Assembly: GCA_964393615.1 (NCBI GenBank)
Contig: CAYMUR010000004.1
Coordinates: 1 to 64,000, forward strand
Direction of reading: 5' to 3'
DNA length: 64,000 nt
Origin: CAYMUR01 sp964393615
GTDB lineage: Bacteria; Planctomycetota; Planctomycetia; Pirellulales; Pirellulaceae
Both the position numbers and the translations under genes were made by a program. The notes beneath the pieces were generated by a model, which did not search any database, was not told the origin of the DNA, and saw nothing but the letters and a program-made list of their open reading frames with translations. Shown piece by piece: positions 36,266 through 45,182 of the stretch; position 1 is the first letter of the stretch; each line of letters opens with the position of its first letter.

Positions 36266-37708
36266 GTGCTAAATATACCTGTGCTGCGTTGGGGGCAACC
36301 GTATGATTCTCTCGAATCCGAAGACGTGGTGCACTTTGCAACGGGTGAATCAATTGCCCGGGTGAGTCAAGCAGGTGGAGGAATCATTCAGCGTGATATG
36401 CGCCAAGCACAACGTGCCCGTGACGTGTTACGTGATTTCTCCCCATCCGATTTGATCGAACGAATTGGCCGAGCAGCGGATTTGTATGTGAATGGTGACC
36501 TGCCAATCGGCGATGGAGTCCAGACGCCAGATGAGTTTGTCTATTCTCAGTCGGCCAGCACGGGATTACCGGAACACATGTGTCGCGCGAACATGCAGAA
36601 GAATGCGTTTGTGCTGGAACGCATGGAGGAAATCCTCGATGCTTTGACACGCGGTTTGAATTTAGATATTTTAGCTCAGGGTTTCGGTATGGAAGACCGT
36701 GGTGTGGTAGTGAGCTACCAATCACAAGCGCCAGTATTAGGTGCCGTATTGCCCTCGAATTCACCTGGTGTCCACACGCTATGGTTGCCGGTTGTGCCCC
36801 TGCAACTTGGTCTGGTTCTCAAGCCTGGTCCACAGGAGCCATGGACGCCCTATCGTGTAGCTTCCGCATTTTTTGAAGCAGGTATTCCCAGAGAAGTCAT
36901 TTCTATTTACCCAGGTGGTCCGGAGGCGGGCGCGGCGGTACTGGCTTCGTGTGAAAGGAGTATGATTTTTGGTGGTACACCAACGGTTGAACAATACCAG
37001 GGAAACCCTTGTGTCCAAGCTCATGGCCCAGGTTTTACCAAGATTTTGTTGGGTGATGATGTGGTAGATGATTGGGAACAGTACCTCGATTTGATGGTAG
37101 AGAGTGTTTTTATCAATAGTGGTCGCAGCTGCATCAACTGCTCTGGTATTTGGGCTTCACGACACACCCGTGAAATCGCTCAAGCTATCTCCGAACGCAT
37201 TGGTCCGATCGAAGCCAAGCCGCCGCAGGATCCGGAGGCAGGACTGGCTGCTTTTACAGTTCCTTCTATGGCTCAGGGGGTTTGGGGGATGATTGAGGCA
37301 GATTTGGCCGAGGAGGGGGCCACCGACATGACGGCCGAATATGGAGAGCGTTTAATTCAGCAAGAACGTTGTGCATATCTCAGGCCAATGATTATTCATT
37401 GTGCCACACCAGAAGTTGGGGTGGCAAAGAAGGAATACATGTTCCCATTTGCTACAGTGGTTGAATGCCCCCAAGACCAGATGCTCAAGAAGATCGGAGC
37501 GACACTTGTATGTACAGGCATTACAAATGACCCTCGCTTTATTTCTCAATTGAGCGACGCGGTCCATATTGACCGGCTTAACGTGGGTGCTATACCGACC
37601 AACCGGCTGAATTGGAAGCAACCGCATGAAGGAAACATAATAGACTTTCTCTTTCGCTCGCGCGCCTACCAGATCGCCGACGACCAGCTAGCTACTCTGA
37701 AAGCTTGA
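36266..37708 (+). CDS. Aldehyde dehydrogenase-family acyl reductase, EhpG/LuxC-like
   Basis: A 480-residue ALDH-superfamily protein. The active-site Cys is most likely Cys289 in NSGRSCINCSG; Lys186 in LVLKPGPQEP corresponds to the cofactor-binding Lys, and FGGTPTVEQYQG stands at the usual oxyanion/cofactor loop. The general-base Glu motif (ELGGK) of oxidising ALDHs is not visible, as in acyl-reducing relatives, which favours reduction of an activated acyl group. It starts with GTG behind GAAGGA. It overlaps the next gene by four bases, implying coupled translation. Confidence 0.75.
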   Translation: MLNIPVLRWGQPYDSLESEDVVHFATGESIARVSQAGGGIIQRDMRQAQRARDVLRDFSPSDLIERIGRAADLYVNGDLPIGDGVQTPDEFVYSQSASTGLPEHMCRANMQKNAFVLERMEEILDALTRGLNLDILAQGFGMEDRGVVVSYQSQAPVLGAVLPSNSPGVHTLWLPVVPLQLGLVLKPGPQEPWTPYRVASAFFEAGIPREVISIYPGGPEAGAAVLASCERSMIFGGTPTVEQYQGNPCVQAHGPGFTKILLGDDVVDDWEQYLDLMVESVFINSGRSCINCSGIWASRHTREIAQAISERIGPIEAKPPQDPEAGLAAFTVPSMAQGVWGMIEADLAEEGATDMTAEYGERLIQQERCAYLRPMIIHCATPEVGVAKKEYMFPFATVVECPQDQMLKKIGATLVCTGITNDPRFISQLSDAVHIDRLNVGAIPTNRLNWKQPHEGNIIDFLFRSRAYQIADDQLATLKA

Positions 37709-38859
37709 TGAACGCTTTCGACTATGAATCGCGTACCAGAATTGTTTTCGGTCGGCAAAAAATCGACGCGTTGGGGGACTTTGCTGCAAGTTTGGGTACT
37801 CGACGAGCTTTGATCGTAAGTGATCCAGGGATTGTCGAAGCTGGTCATACAGTTCGAGGCTGTGAATCATTACGAAAATCAGGCATTGACTGGGAATTGT
37901 TTCAGGGTGTTCGTGAAAATCCGACCACAGAAGACGTGGAATCGGGCCGGCAACTAGCCTCACAAGTTTGTCCTGACCTGATTATTGGCTTGGGAGGTGG
38001 TAGCTCGATGGACTGCGCCAAGGGAATTAATTTTCTCTATACGGGTGGCGGCCAGATGGAAGATTACTGGGGTATTGGACGTGCAGTTCAGGAAATGTTG
38101 CCGATGATTGCCGTGCCTACGACGGCCGGGACGGGAAGTGAAACACAGTCGTTTGCATTGATTTCTGACGCCAAAACACATGTCAAAATGGCGTGTGGTG
38201 ATAAAAAAGCAGCATTTCGTATAGCACTACTTGATCCTGAGCTGACGTTGACTCAACCTTCTCGCGTGACTGCGTTGACTGGAATCGACGCCTTGGCTCA
38301 TGCCCTAGAGTCCTACGTGACCACACGTAGGAATCCAGTCTCTGTGGCGTTTAGTCGCGAAGCATGGCGGTTGTTGTCGGAGAATATTTCACGAGTTCTC
38401 GAGGAACCCAATGATCTGAAGGCACGTTCTGGGATGCAATTAGGAGCGTGTTTTGCGGGAGTCGCCATTGAGAATTCTATGTTAGGGGCAGCCCATGCGC
38501 TAGCCAATCCGCTGACGGCAACATTTGGAATTCCCCACGGCGAAGCCGTGGGAGTGATGTTGCCTCATGTTATCCGATTTAACGGAATCCAATACGACGA
38601 TTGGTATGCTGATCTGTGGGAGATGACACCAGATGGGAAAGGAAGTCTCCTGAAAAACAACAATGCTGACGCCTTGGCGCAGTGGGTTACAACGCTGATA
38701 CAGCAGTCATCCTTGGCCAGTCGACTCACGGATTGTGGTGTGAGTGAGGACCAACTTTCGGACCTGGCTGTTGGAGCCGCTGAACAGTGGACCGGGAAGT
38801 TTAACCCTCGTCCAGTTGACACAGAGTCACTGCTGGAATTATATCGTCAAGCGGTTTAA
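37705..38859 (+). CDS. Iron-containing alcohol dehydrogenase
   Basis: A 384-residue group III Fe-dependent alcohol dehydrogenase. NAD(P) loop GLGGGSSMDCAKG, and likely metal ligands Asp and His in GIDALAHALE, His in GAAHALANPL and His in FGIPHGEAVGVMLPH. The ATG overlaps the stop of the aldehyde dehydrogenase gene (ATGA). It probably interconverts the aldehyde made upstream with its alcohol, giving a full acid-to-alcohol (or reverse) route with the two preceding genes. Confidence 0.85.
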   Translation: MMNAFDYESRTRIVFGRQKIDALGDFAASLGTRRALIVSDPGIVEAGHTVRGCESLRKSGIDWELFQGVRENPTTEDVESGRQLASQVCPDLIIGLGGGSSMDCAKGINFLYTGGGQMEDYWGIGRAVQEMLPMIAVPTTAGTGSETQSFALISDAKTHVKMACGDKKAAFRIALLDPELTLTQPSRVTALTGIDALAHALESYVTTRRNPVSVAFSREAWRLLSENISRVLEEPNDLKARSGMQLGACFAGVAIENSMLGAAHALANPLTATFGIPHGEAVGVMLPHVIRFNGIQYDDWYADLWEMTPDGKGSLLKNNNADALAQWVTTLIQQSSLASRLTDCGVSEDQLSDLAVGAAEQWTGKFNPRPVDTESLLELYRQAV

Positions 38860-39070
38860 TGATTTCAATAGCAATAAATCGTGGGACCCAATGTTCCTCT
38901 GCAGCATCGTGTTTGTCAGAAATAAAAAGGTGTTCTAGCAGGAATTCGTTCCGTAAGCGACACAACATCCGATCATGAATTGCATGTTCCATCGGACCTT
39001 GTTGTAGATGAATTAAGCATGCAACGATTAGAATGAGACGAAACACCCCTGTGCTCTGCGGAGGTTCAAT

Positions 39071-40282
39071 GTGTATTACGACGGAAGGCTAGTCATTTTA
39101 TTATTGACTGGATTCATTGGTTGTCAGGCGTCAGATGTAGAAACTGTCGGAAGGAATGTGACGACGCCTCAGGCGTCAGATTCGTTTTCGATTCAGCGTA
39201 GTGATTGGCCTTTGTTTCGAGGTGATCCATTGTCTTCCGGTGTATCACGTGGCCGTCTCCCGGAATCTCTTTCCCTGTTGTGGACATTTACGGTAGAGAA
39301 TGGCGGTTTTGAGTCAACGGCTGCTATTGTCGATGGTGTGGTGTTTATTGGAGATCTAGATGGACGTTTTTTTGCATTGAGATTGTCGGATGGAGAAAAG
39401 CTATGGAGCTGCGAATCGGAAGAACAGATTGGGTTTGGCAGTTCTCCGGCGGTTTGTGACCATTTGGTCTATATTGGAGATGTGGATGGAGTGTTTTATT
39501 GTTTCGACGCGACACAAGGGGAGCGACAATGGTCACATGCCACACAGGCAGAAATCAACTCGAGTGCCAACTTTTATGGTGACAATGTGCTGGTGGGTTC
39601 TCAAGATGCTACGTTGTACTGTTTGAATGCAAAGTCCGGTGAACTTGTTTGGAAACATGCAATTGATGATCAGGTACGGTGTACGCCCACCGTTGTCGAG
39701 GATAAGGCGTTTTTAGTGGGTTGTGATGCCAAACTTCACATTATCGACCTAGATACAGGAACCATGGCACATGCTGTCCCCTTGGACAGCCCCAGTGGGA
39801 CAACACCGGCTGTCCTGGGAGACAGCGTTTTTTTTGGCACTCATGGAGGAACGTTTTACAGTGTTAATTGGCGTCAAGGAGAGGTCCAATGGACCTTTGA
39901 AGACCCAGAAGATGCCCAGTCATTCCGAGCATCTGCTGCTGTGACCGAACAGGTGGTTGCCATTGGTTGTCGAAATCGGCGCATCTATGGACTGGAGCCA
40001 GCCACTGGCAATCTTCGTTGGACATTTGCTGCAAAGCGAAGCGTTGATTCTTCGCCTGTCATTGTCAACGATCGCATTTATGTCGGTTCCTCTGATGGGC
40101 GGTTATACGGCCTGGACGCTGAAACAGGTAGGGAAGTCTGGCAATATGAAGTGGGTGGTGGGATTGTCGCTTCGCCAGCGGTAGCTGATGAGAGATTGGT
40201 GATCGCTAATGACGATGGCAGGGTGTTTTGTTTTGGTTCGCCACACGACGCCGATCAGAGTGGCAAAGACCCTAATCTGTGA
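39071..40282 (+). CDS. PQQ-like beta-propeller lipoprotein (BamB-like)
   Basis: A 403-residue exported protein. The lipobox LTGFIGC places Cys18 as the lipidated residue. At least seven blades repeat the LYCLNAKSGELVWKH / RIYGLEPATGNLRWTF pattern characteristic of WD/PQQ-like repeats. The GTG start at 39071 follows GGAGG, seven bases away. No catalytic Asp/Glu set for a quinoprotein dehydrogenase is evident, so it is more likely a binding or scaffold propeller. It follows the iron alcohol dehydrogenase gene by 211 bases; a broken relative lies upstream of the operon. Confidence 0.8.
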   Translation: MYYDGRLVILLLTGFIGCQASDVETVGRNVTTPQASDSFSIQRSDWPLFRGDPLSSGVSRGRLPESLSLLWTFTVENGGFESTAAIVDGVVFIGDLDGRFFALRLSDGEKLWSCESEEQIGFGSSPAVCDHLVYIGDVDGVFYCFDATQGERQWSHATQAEINSSANFYGDNVLVGSQDATLYCLNAKSGELVWKHAIDDQVRCTPTVVEDKAFLVGCDAKLHIIDLDTGTMAHAVPLDSPSGTTPAVLGDSVFFGTHGGTFYSVNWRQGEVQWTFEDPEDAQSFRASAAVTEQVVAIGCRNRRIYGLEPATGNLRWTFAAKRSVDSSPVIVNDRIYVGSSDGRLYGLDAETGREVWQYEVGGGIVASPAVADERLVIANDDGRVFCFGSPHDADQSGKDPNL

Positions 40283-40491
40283 GTAACACTGCTGTTTGTG
40301 TCAGCGATTTACATTACGATTGTGAATAGGTGTTCTATTTGTATCAAGAGGCTAGTTTGAACGGAATAAGTCTGTGAGCAATCGGTTTCAGAACTGTTAC
40401 TTTGAACCATGGGCAAAACTTCAGAGATCTTGTTTGCGACATGCCACGACACTAATTTTTTAAATCCTCTTAAAGCTCAAGTACAATTATT

Positions 40492-40989
40492 ATGGAATTT
40501 GAAACACGATTACAGCGGGCCATCCAGCGCGGTGTTCATCAGGCCCACACACAACAGGAAGAAGCAGCTGCGAAAAAGATGAGCGAGGATGAACTTCGCT
40601 CTCTTCATACCAGGCATCGTCTTAACTTGTCGGAAAAAATAGAGTCTTGTATTCAACACCTCCCCGCTCATTTTCCCGGATTTCAATATGAAACCATCTA
40701 TGGCGAACGGGGTTGGGGTGGAGCGATCAGTCGAGACGACATCCAGATCAGTCAGGGTGGCAAGCGAAACAATCAATTTAGTCGCCTTGAAATGACCATT
40801 CGTCCCTTTTCTTCGACGCATGTCCTTGATTTGACAGCCAAAGGTACAGTCCGCAACCGGGAAATCTACAACCGCAAGCATTTTGAACAACTTACGGAGG
40901 TCGACCCTGATAACTTTGTGGAGTTAATCGATCTCTGGATTTTGGAATATGCAGAGATCTTTGCGACAGACTCCTCTAAATCAAAATAG
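40492..40989 (+). CDS. Unknown soluble protein
   Basis: A 165-residue protein with a charged helical N-terminus (QEEAAAKKMSEDELRSLHTRHR) and a beta-rich C-terminal half with FQYETIYGERGWGGAISRDD, LEMTIRPFSSTHVLDL and a final helix. No family is recognised. There is no signal peptide or membrane helix. It is well separated from its neighbours. Confidence 0.6.
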   Translation: MEFETRLQRAIQRGVHQAHTQQEEAAAKKMSEDELRSLHTRHRLNLSEKIESCIQHLPAHFPGFQYETIYGERGWGGAISRDDIQISQGGKRNNQFSRLEMTIRPFSSTHVLDLTAKGTVRNREIYNRKHFEQLTEVDPDNFVELIDLWILEYAEIFATDSSKSK

Positions 40990-41289
40990 AGACAGGGCGC
41001 TACTGCCGCTGACGACCCGTTGGATCATAGTTCCTGATGAACAGAAATGGGTGGTGGGCATACCATAGGTGTTGCTACGACCAGCTGACTGTGGTGACGT
41101 GACGGATCGGTGCGTATTTTGTTGATAGAGCGGACAAAATGCCCTGGGATGGCGCCCGTTTCAAATATAGGGGTTATAACGGTTAAATCGATTGGCGCGA
41201 GTTCTAGTAGACAAAAATAATTTGTCATGCATACTGAAATTTGAACTGTAAATTATCTTTGATCGTGCCATTGGGTATCGGCTTTTAAA

Positions 41290-42021
41290 ATGTCGCACAT
41301 CCTTACTGCCATTCTTGCAACTTGTTTCACCGCACCGGGTGAATATGAACCGCGTAGTAACTATATTGTGTTGAAGGTACAGGGTTGGGACGTTTACGTA
41401 AATCAACGTTTGACCAATCAGCATCTTGCTTTGTACGAGGGTACGCTCAAACTGCTGGATGTGAAATTGGATGAAATTCGGCGAGTTGTCCCGGCGCACG
41501 CGTTACAGCGCGTACACCATGTGCCCATTTGGATCGAGTTGGACAACGACCATATCTATCCATGTATCTGTTATCACAACTCTGCGGACTGGTTATCGGC
41601 CAATGGTTTTCATCCCGAGAAGGAAGGAGCGGTGGAGATTTGCAATGCTGAAAAATTTCAGCATTGGGCGTTGGGACAGCCATGGCTCGTGTTACACGAG
41701 TTAGCTCATGCCTATCACCATCAGCATTTGGGTCACGAAGAGTCCCGTTTAAAAGTGGCATATCAAGCGGCCCTAGCCAGCAATAAGTACAATTCAGTGT
41801 TACGCTACAATGGCCGTCGTGAGCGACATTACGGCTTGAAAAGTGTGCGCGAGTATTTTGCGGAATCGACCGAAGCGTATTTTGGAGTGAACGATTTTTA
41901 TCCGTTCAATCATGCCGAATTAAAGCGGCATGATCCAAGAATGTTTCAATTACTACGGGATATTTGGGGTAAACCACAGCTCAAAAAACAGTATCCTGTT
42001 TTGAAAACCAATGCCCAGTGA
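41290..42021 (+). CDS. HExxH putative metallopeptidase, unknown
   Basis: A 243-residue protein with the zinc-peptidase signature HELAH at 136-140 in LVLHELAHAYHHQ, and a plausible third ligand Glu in YFAESTEAYF near 195. A short hydrophobic N-terminus (ILTAILATCFTAP) may be a signal peptide. The arrangement resembles proteins related to the anthrax lethal-factor/peptidase M4-like gluzincins found in planctomycetes. The substrate is unknown. It is one of three HExxH proteins in the window with otherwise different scaffolds. Confidence 0.6.
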   Translation: MSHILTAILATCFTAPGEYEPRSNYIVLKVQGWDVYVNQRLTNQHLALYEGTLKLLDVKLDEIRRVVPAHALQRVHHVPIWIELDNDHIYPCICYHNSADWLSANGFHPEKEGAVEICNAEKFQHWALGQPWLVLHELAHAYHHQHLGHEESRLKVAYQAALASNKYNSVLRYNGRRERHYGLKSVREYFAESTEAYFGVNDFYPFNHAELKRHDPRMFQLLRDIWGKPQLKKQYPVLKTNAQ

Positions 42022-42180
42022 ATGGTGGGGCAACTGCTGCTGAAACCTGAAAGTGAGCGTCGTGAACCCAGGCACAACATTGCATCCCGGGGATGAAACC
42101 GAAGTCGTCGCTATATAAAATGCTAGTTTCTTACAAGCAGGTTGCATTCCTGGGGCACGAGAACCGTTTCTTTTCAGTGT

Positions 42181-42240
42181 GTTCAAGGAGTCCCCGTTCA
42201 AGGAGTCCCCGTTCAAGGAGTCCCCGTTCAAGGAGTCATG
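42181..42240 (+). repeat. Tandem repeat, 15-base unit, nearly four copies
   Basis: The unit GTTCAAGGAGTCCCC is repeated at 42181-42195, 42196-42210 and 42211-42225, with a fourth copy diverging at its end (42226-42240). Because 15 is a multiple of three, it is open in several frames, but none belongs to a credible gene. It sits just beyond the stop of the minus-strand gene at 42236. Confidence 0.9.
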
Positions 42241-43060
42241 GTGCGTCAGACTCGACCACTGCATGGGCCAATTCTTGTAGGGATTCTAAAACGTTCACCA
42301 CATCGTCACGAGAGCAAGTTTCCCAGGATTCGGCGCGGTAACGCAAGATCACCAGTTTGAATGTCTCAAACGCATCTACCAGGTCATCGGGAAGACTTGA
42401 CAAGTTATTGATTCGTTGCGCTGTTTGGGTTGTCGATAACGGTGACTGGTCCACGAGTGAATCGTTTTCGTTCTCTACCCTGGCTGGTGCATCCGCATCC
42501 GTAGCAGGATTATCTTCTTGAACAGCGCCCTCGCTGTCAGCTTGTTGGACATTGGTCGTTTTTTCAGAAAGCGTAGCGGGTGTTGTCAGCTCCATGTTTT
42601 CATTAGGCATTTCATCCGATTCGTCCAACACGTCAGCATTATCTTCCTCGTCGGCATGATCCAGTTCACCCAAGGTGTCGGCACGCTGGCGGCGCATGAT
42701 GGCGACAGACCAGCGATTATTAGCGGCACCCTCCAACCACATTTCAGCATCATCCCAATCGATGGCCACCTGAAAGTGGCTCCAAAAGAGGTTTTCATAC
42801 TGATCGTGCACACCGTTGAAACGTTCGAAGACACGCCGCAAACGACCGACGTGCTGGCCTGTTGTACCACTTACACGTTGAGCCCAAGCATCATCAGAAT
42901 AATCGCTGACTGCCGCATTGTCTGTGATCAAAGTCTCACGCCACGCGAGAATGATTCGTCCTTTTTCCCAGTTTGTCGTCGTAATGAGGCGATTCCAGCG
43001 ACCCACAAAAGGTTGAGATTTGGTGTCCAGTGATGTTGTTGGCGACTCAGCTTTACTCAT
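42236..43060 (-). CDS. Acidic protein of unknown function
   Basis: A 274-residue protein starting at ATG 43060 after GGAAAGGA; the in-frame ATG at 43135 is less likely. The N-terminal half (WNRLITTTNWEKGRIIL, LRRVFERFNGVHDQYENLFW, WDDAEMWLEGAANNRWSV) is a compact helical domain. A highly acidic low-complexity linker (ADEEDNADVLDESDE) leads to a C-terminal helix. The first part resembles a planctomycete domain of unknown function. There are no enzymatic motifs. Confidence 0.6.
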   Translation of the reverse strand: MSKAESPTTSLDTKSQPFVGRWNRLITTTNWEKGRIILAWRETLITDNAAVSDYSDDAWAQRVSGTTGQHVGRLRRVFERFNGVHDQYENLFWSHFQVAIDWDDAEMWLEGAANNRWSVAIMRRQRADTLGELDHADEEDNADVLDESDEMPNENMELTTPATLSEKTTNVQQADSEGAVQEDNPATDADAPARVENENDSLVDQSPLSTTQTAQRINNLSSLPDDLVDAFETFKLVILRYRAESWETCSRDDVVNVLESLQELAHAVVESDAP

Positions 43061-43282
43061 GCCGTGACGTCCTTTCCCTGATCGGCTGACATTCAAATGT
43101 AGAAAACTAAAAAATAATTCTACGATTGACGTCAAAGCGGGGTCACCTGGGCCAGCGCGCAGCGAGTTCGCGTGATGTTTAAACAGCGCAAAAAAGCCCT
43201 GAAAAAAGGCATGGATCAGATATAACCAATCCAGTGATGGACCGGCATAAACTGTTGGTAAAGTGTTGGCCTGACAGATCCA

Positions 43283-43498
43283 CTATGATGTGGGTGCCCT
43301 GTCGGCCGCATTGAAACCGGCATCGCGATGGGCGCCGTCACAAAATGGCTTATTTTTGGAAGCACCACAACGACAAAGTGCCACGGCCGGTTTGTCCGGA
43401 CTTACCGGAAACTCATTACCATCGGTGTCGGTAATGGTGATGGAGCCTTCGACCACAAGTGGACCATTATCTCGAATTCTTATGTTCACATCAGACAT
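43283..43498 (-). CDS. CDGSH iron-sulfur domain protein
   Basis: A 71-residue protein with the CDGSH signature C-x-C-x2-S-x3-P-x-C-D-G-A-H (CRCGASKNKPFCDGAH). It binds a 2Fe-2S cluster through three Cys and one His. The N-terminus is a short beta domain (VNIRIRDNGPLVVEG). AAGGA lies in front of the ATG. It is probably a cytoplasmic redox or iron-sulfur sensing protein. Confidence 0.9.
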   Translation of the reverse strand: MSDVNIRIRDNGPLVVEGSITITDTDGNEFPVSPDKPAVALCRCGASKNKPFCDGAHRDAGFNAADRAPTS

Positions 43499-43614
43499 GC
43501 TTCGTTCCTTTCGACCATAGGTTACACGTGGAGGCGATTATTTTATGGTGCACTATGATTTGTGCAACATGACTAGGTAATAAGTTAAAATAAGATGGAG
43601 ATTTGCTGACTGGT

Positions 43615-45150
43615 CTAATCTTGCTTGGTGGCACGAACGAGAAATAACACCTGAACCATTCTATCAGAATTTACAGTGTCATCTGCAAGTGGTTCGGTTT
43701 TGTCTTTGACGGGATTGGTTTGCAAATGGTGGGTATTTGGAGGATTGTTCTGGTTGGCATCGAGTCCTGGTGGACCTCCTTCCTGCAGTATCTCGAGGTC
43801 CTGAAGTGATAGGGGAGACGGTGATTGATCTGCAAAGGTTAGGTGGGACAGGCCAAAAGTCTTAGGATTTAAACGTTTTGCCGAACCATGCCTGCGAGTG
43901 TTTGTGTTTTTGTTATCAATAACCGCTTTCCCGGAGACTTGTTTTTGTGCCCGCTGGAAAGTCCGAAATTCGGGGTTGGTATCTGCAGAGAGGGCTGCGT
44001 TGAGATCTTGAGAAGGTACGAGGGGCCGTGATTGTGCCAAAGGACTGTTTGGAGTCACTGTACGTACTGTAACACGCAGAAATTTGTCCGTGTGTTGTTG
44101 TAAGTCTTGGAGCGTCTCCTGGATCTGGTGATGTGTCGCTGAGACGAAGATGAGGTCGTGTTGTGGTTGTTTCGTGCTGTCGGCAGCAGCGTCAGCTGCC
44201 GTAGCAGGGCTAGGTTGTACGAGGTCCTCTTTAACCTTTTCTAATGTGTCACGCAGTTGATCGTTCACAATATCGTCACGGTTGCTTTGCCCAGCATCGC
44301 TGGCAGGATTGTTTTCTAACGCATTAAAGAAAATACCGTGCCGTACCAGAGAATAATCTAGATGACGTTGATGAATCATTTCACCTGGGACGTCTACCAG
44401 GATGATCAAGTCGGGAGATCCGCTTGCCACGATGCTTGATGGAAAAGAGGGGTCGTCCGCAGAAGAATGATCCGGTTCCAAGCTGCGGTTTTGGGGCCGT
44501 CCTCTACTTTTATGTTTTTCCTCTGCGCTTGGTGCGGCCAAAATCGCTTTGAAAGGGACAACGTCTTCTTGGCCTAAAGCGTGTTCCGGTGGTGCGGTTT
44601 TTGACTGTGGACCTTGCGGGCGGCCCTGTTCCGGCTGGTGAACTGTTGTTGCTGGGGACTTGTCGCTGGAATGCTTTGCTGAACGTTTACGGGTGACCTC
44701 GTGTTCCGGTAGTGTCGCATCGCCTTGTTCACTCCGAAGATCGAATTGTGGAATGTTATCTCTTTGCAATTGTGCCAAAGGTTGCATATTCCGAGCGGAT
44801 TGTCGCGACCATAAGAACATGCATAGCAGCGAAGCTGCCATGGCTGCAGTTACTCCCCAAACTGCACGCGACCAACGTCGACTTTTTTGAGATGTTATCC
44901 TCGTTGTGGCAGGCGGTAGCGACTTGAGTTCTGCGAGTTGCAAAATGCGAGCACTGAGATCGCTCGACAATTTGCTGTGCGGTAATTCTTTTAGTCGTGT
45001 TTGCAACTGGAGCAGATCCTTTGCCAATTGGCTATAACGATCATCCGTGGCAATCAGGTGCTCTATTTTTGCACTCTCTTCGGCCGACAATTCGCCGTCC
45101 AAGTAGGCGCTCACACGATCATCAGGAGGTGGGGTATTATGCTGGTTCAT
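43615..45150 (-). CDS. Anti-sigma factor with very long C-terminal region
   Basis: A 511-residue protein starting at ATG 45150. The N-terminal 60 residues (SAYLDGELSAEESAKIEHLI) are a RseA/zinc-finger-type anti-sigma domain without the usual HxxxCxxC residues. A membrane helix at about 102-122 (AVWGVTAAMAASLLCMFLW) follows. The remaining 390 residues would be periplasmic and contain low-complexity linkers (EQGRPQGPQSKTAPPEH). The gene is eight bases beyond the region encoding its cognate ECF sigma factor. The large outer domain suggests direct sensing at the envelope. Confidence 0.75.
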   Translation of the reverse strand: MNQHNTPPPDDRVSAYLDGELSAEESAKIEHLIATDDRYSQLAKDLLQLQTRLKELPHSKLSSDLSARILQLAELKSLPPATTRITSQKSRRWSRAVWGVTAAMAASLLCMFLWSRQSARNMQPLAQLQRDNIPQFDLRSEQGDATLPEHEVTRKRSAKHSSDKSPATTVHQPEQGRPQGPQSKTAPPEHALGQEDVVPFKAILAAPSAEEKHKSRGRPQNRSLEPDHSSADDPSFPSSIVASGSPDLIILVDVPGEMIHQRHLDYSLVRHGIFFNALENNPASDAGQSNRDDIVNDQLRDTLEKVKEDLVQPSPATAADAAADSTKQPQHDLIFVSATHHQIQETLQDLQQHTDKFLRVTVRTVTPNSPLAQSRPLVPSQDLNAALSADTNPEFRTFQRAQKQVSGKAVIDNKNTNTRRHGSAKRLNPKTFGLSHLTFADQSPSPLSLQDLEILQEGGPPGLDANQNNPPNTHHLQTNPVKDKTEPLADDTVNSDRMVQVLFLVRATKQD

Positions 45151-45182
45151 ATTGAATCCTGGCTTGTCCCGCACATGGCATG

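Noticed and set aside
40510..40890. Minus-strand frame opposite the 40492 gene
   Set aside because: It lies wholly inside a better plus-strand gene and has no ribosome binding site.
41025..41228. Minus-strand 67-residue frame before the HExxH gene
   Set aside because: Text looks faintly protein-like, but there is no ribosome binding site or family and such short frames arise by chance.
42093..42360. Ser-Pro-Arg repeat peptide in the plus strand
   Set aside because: The repeat peptide is a by-product of the 15-base DNA tandem repeat, and there is no ribosome binding site.
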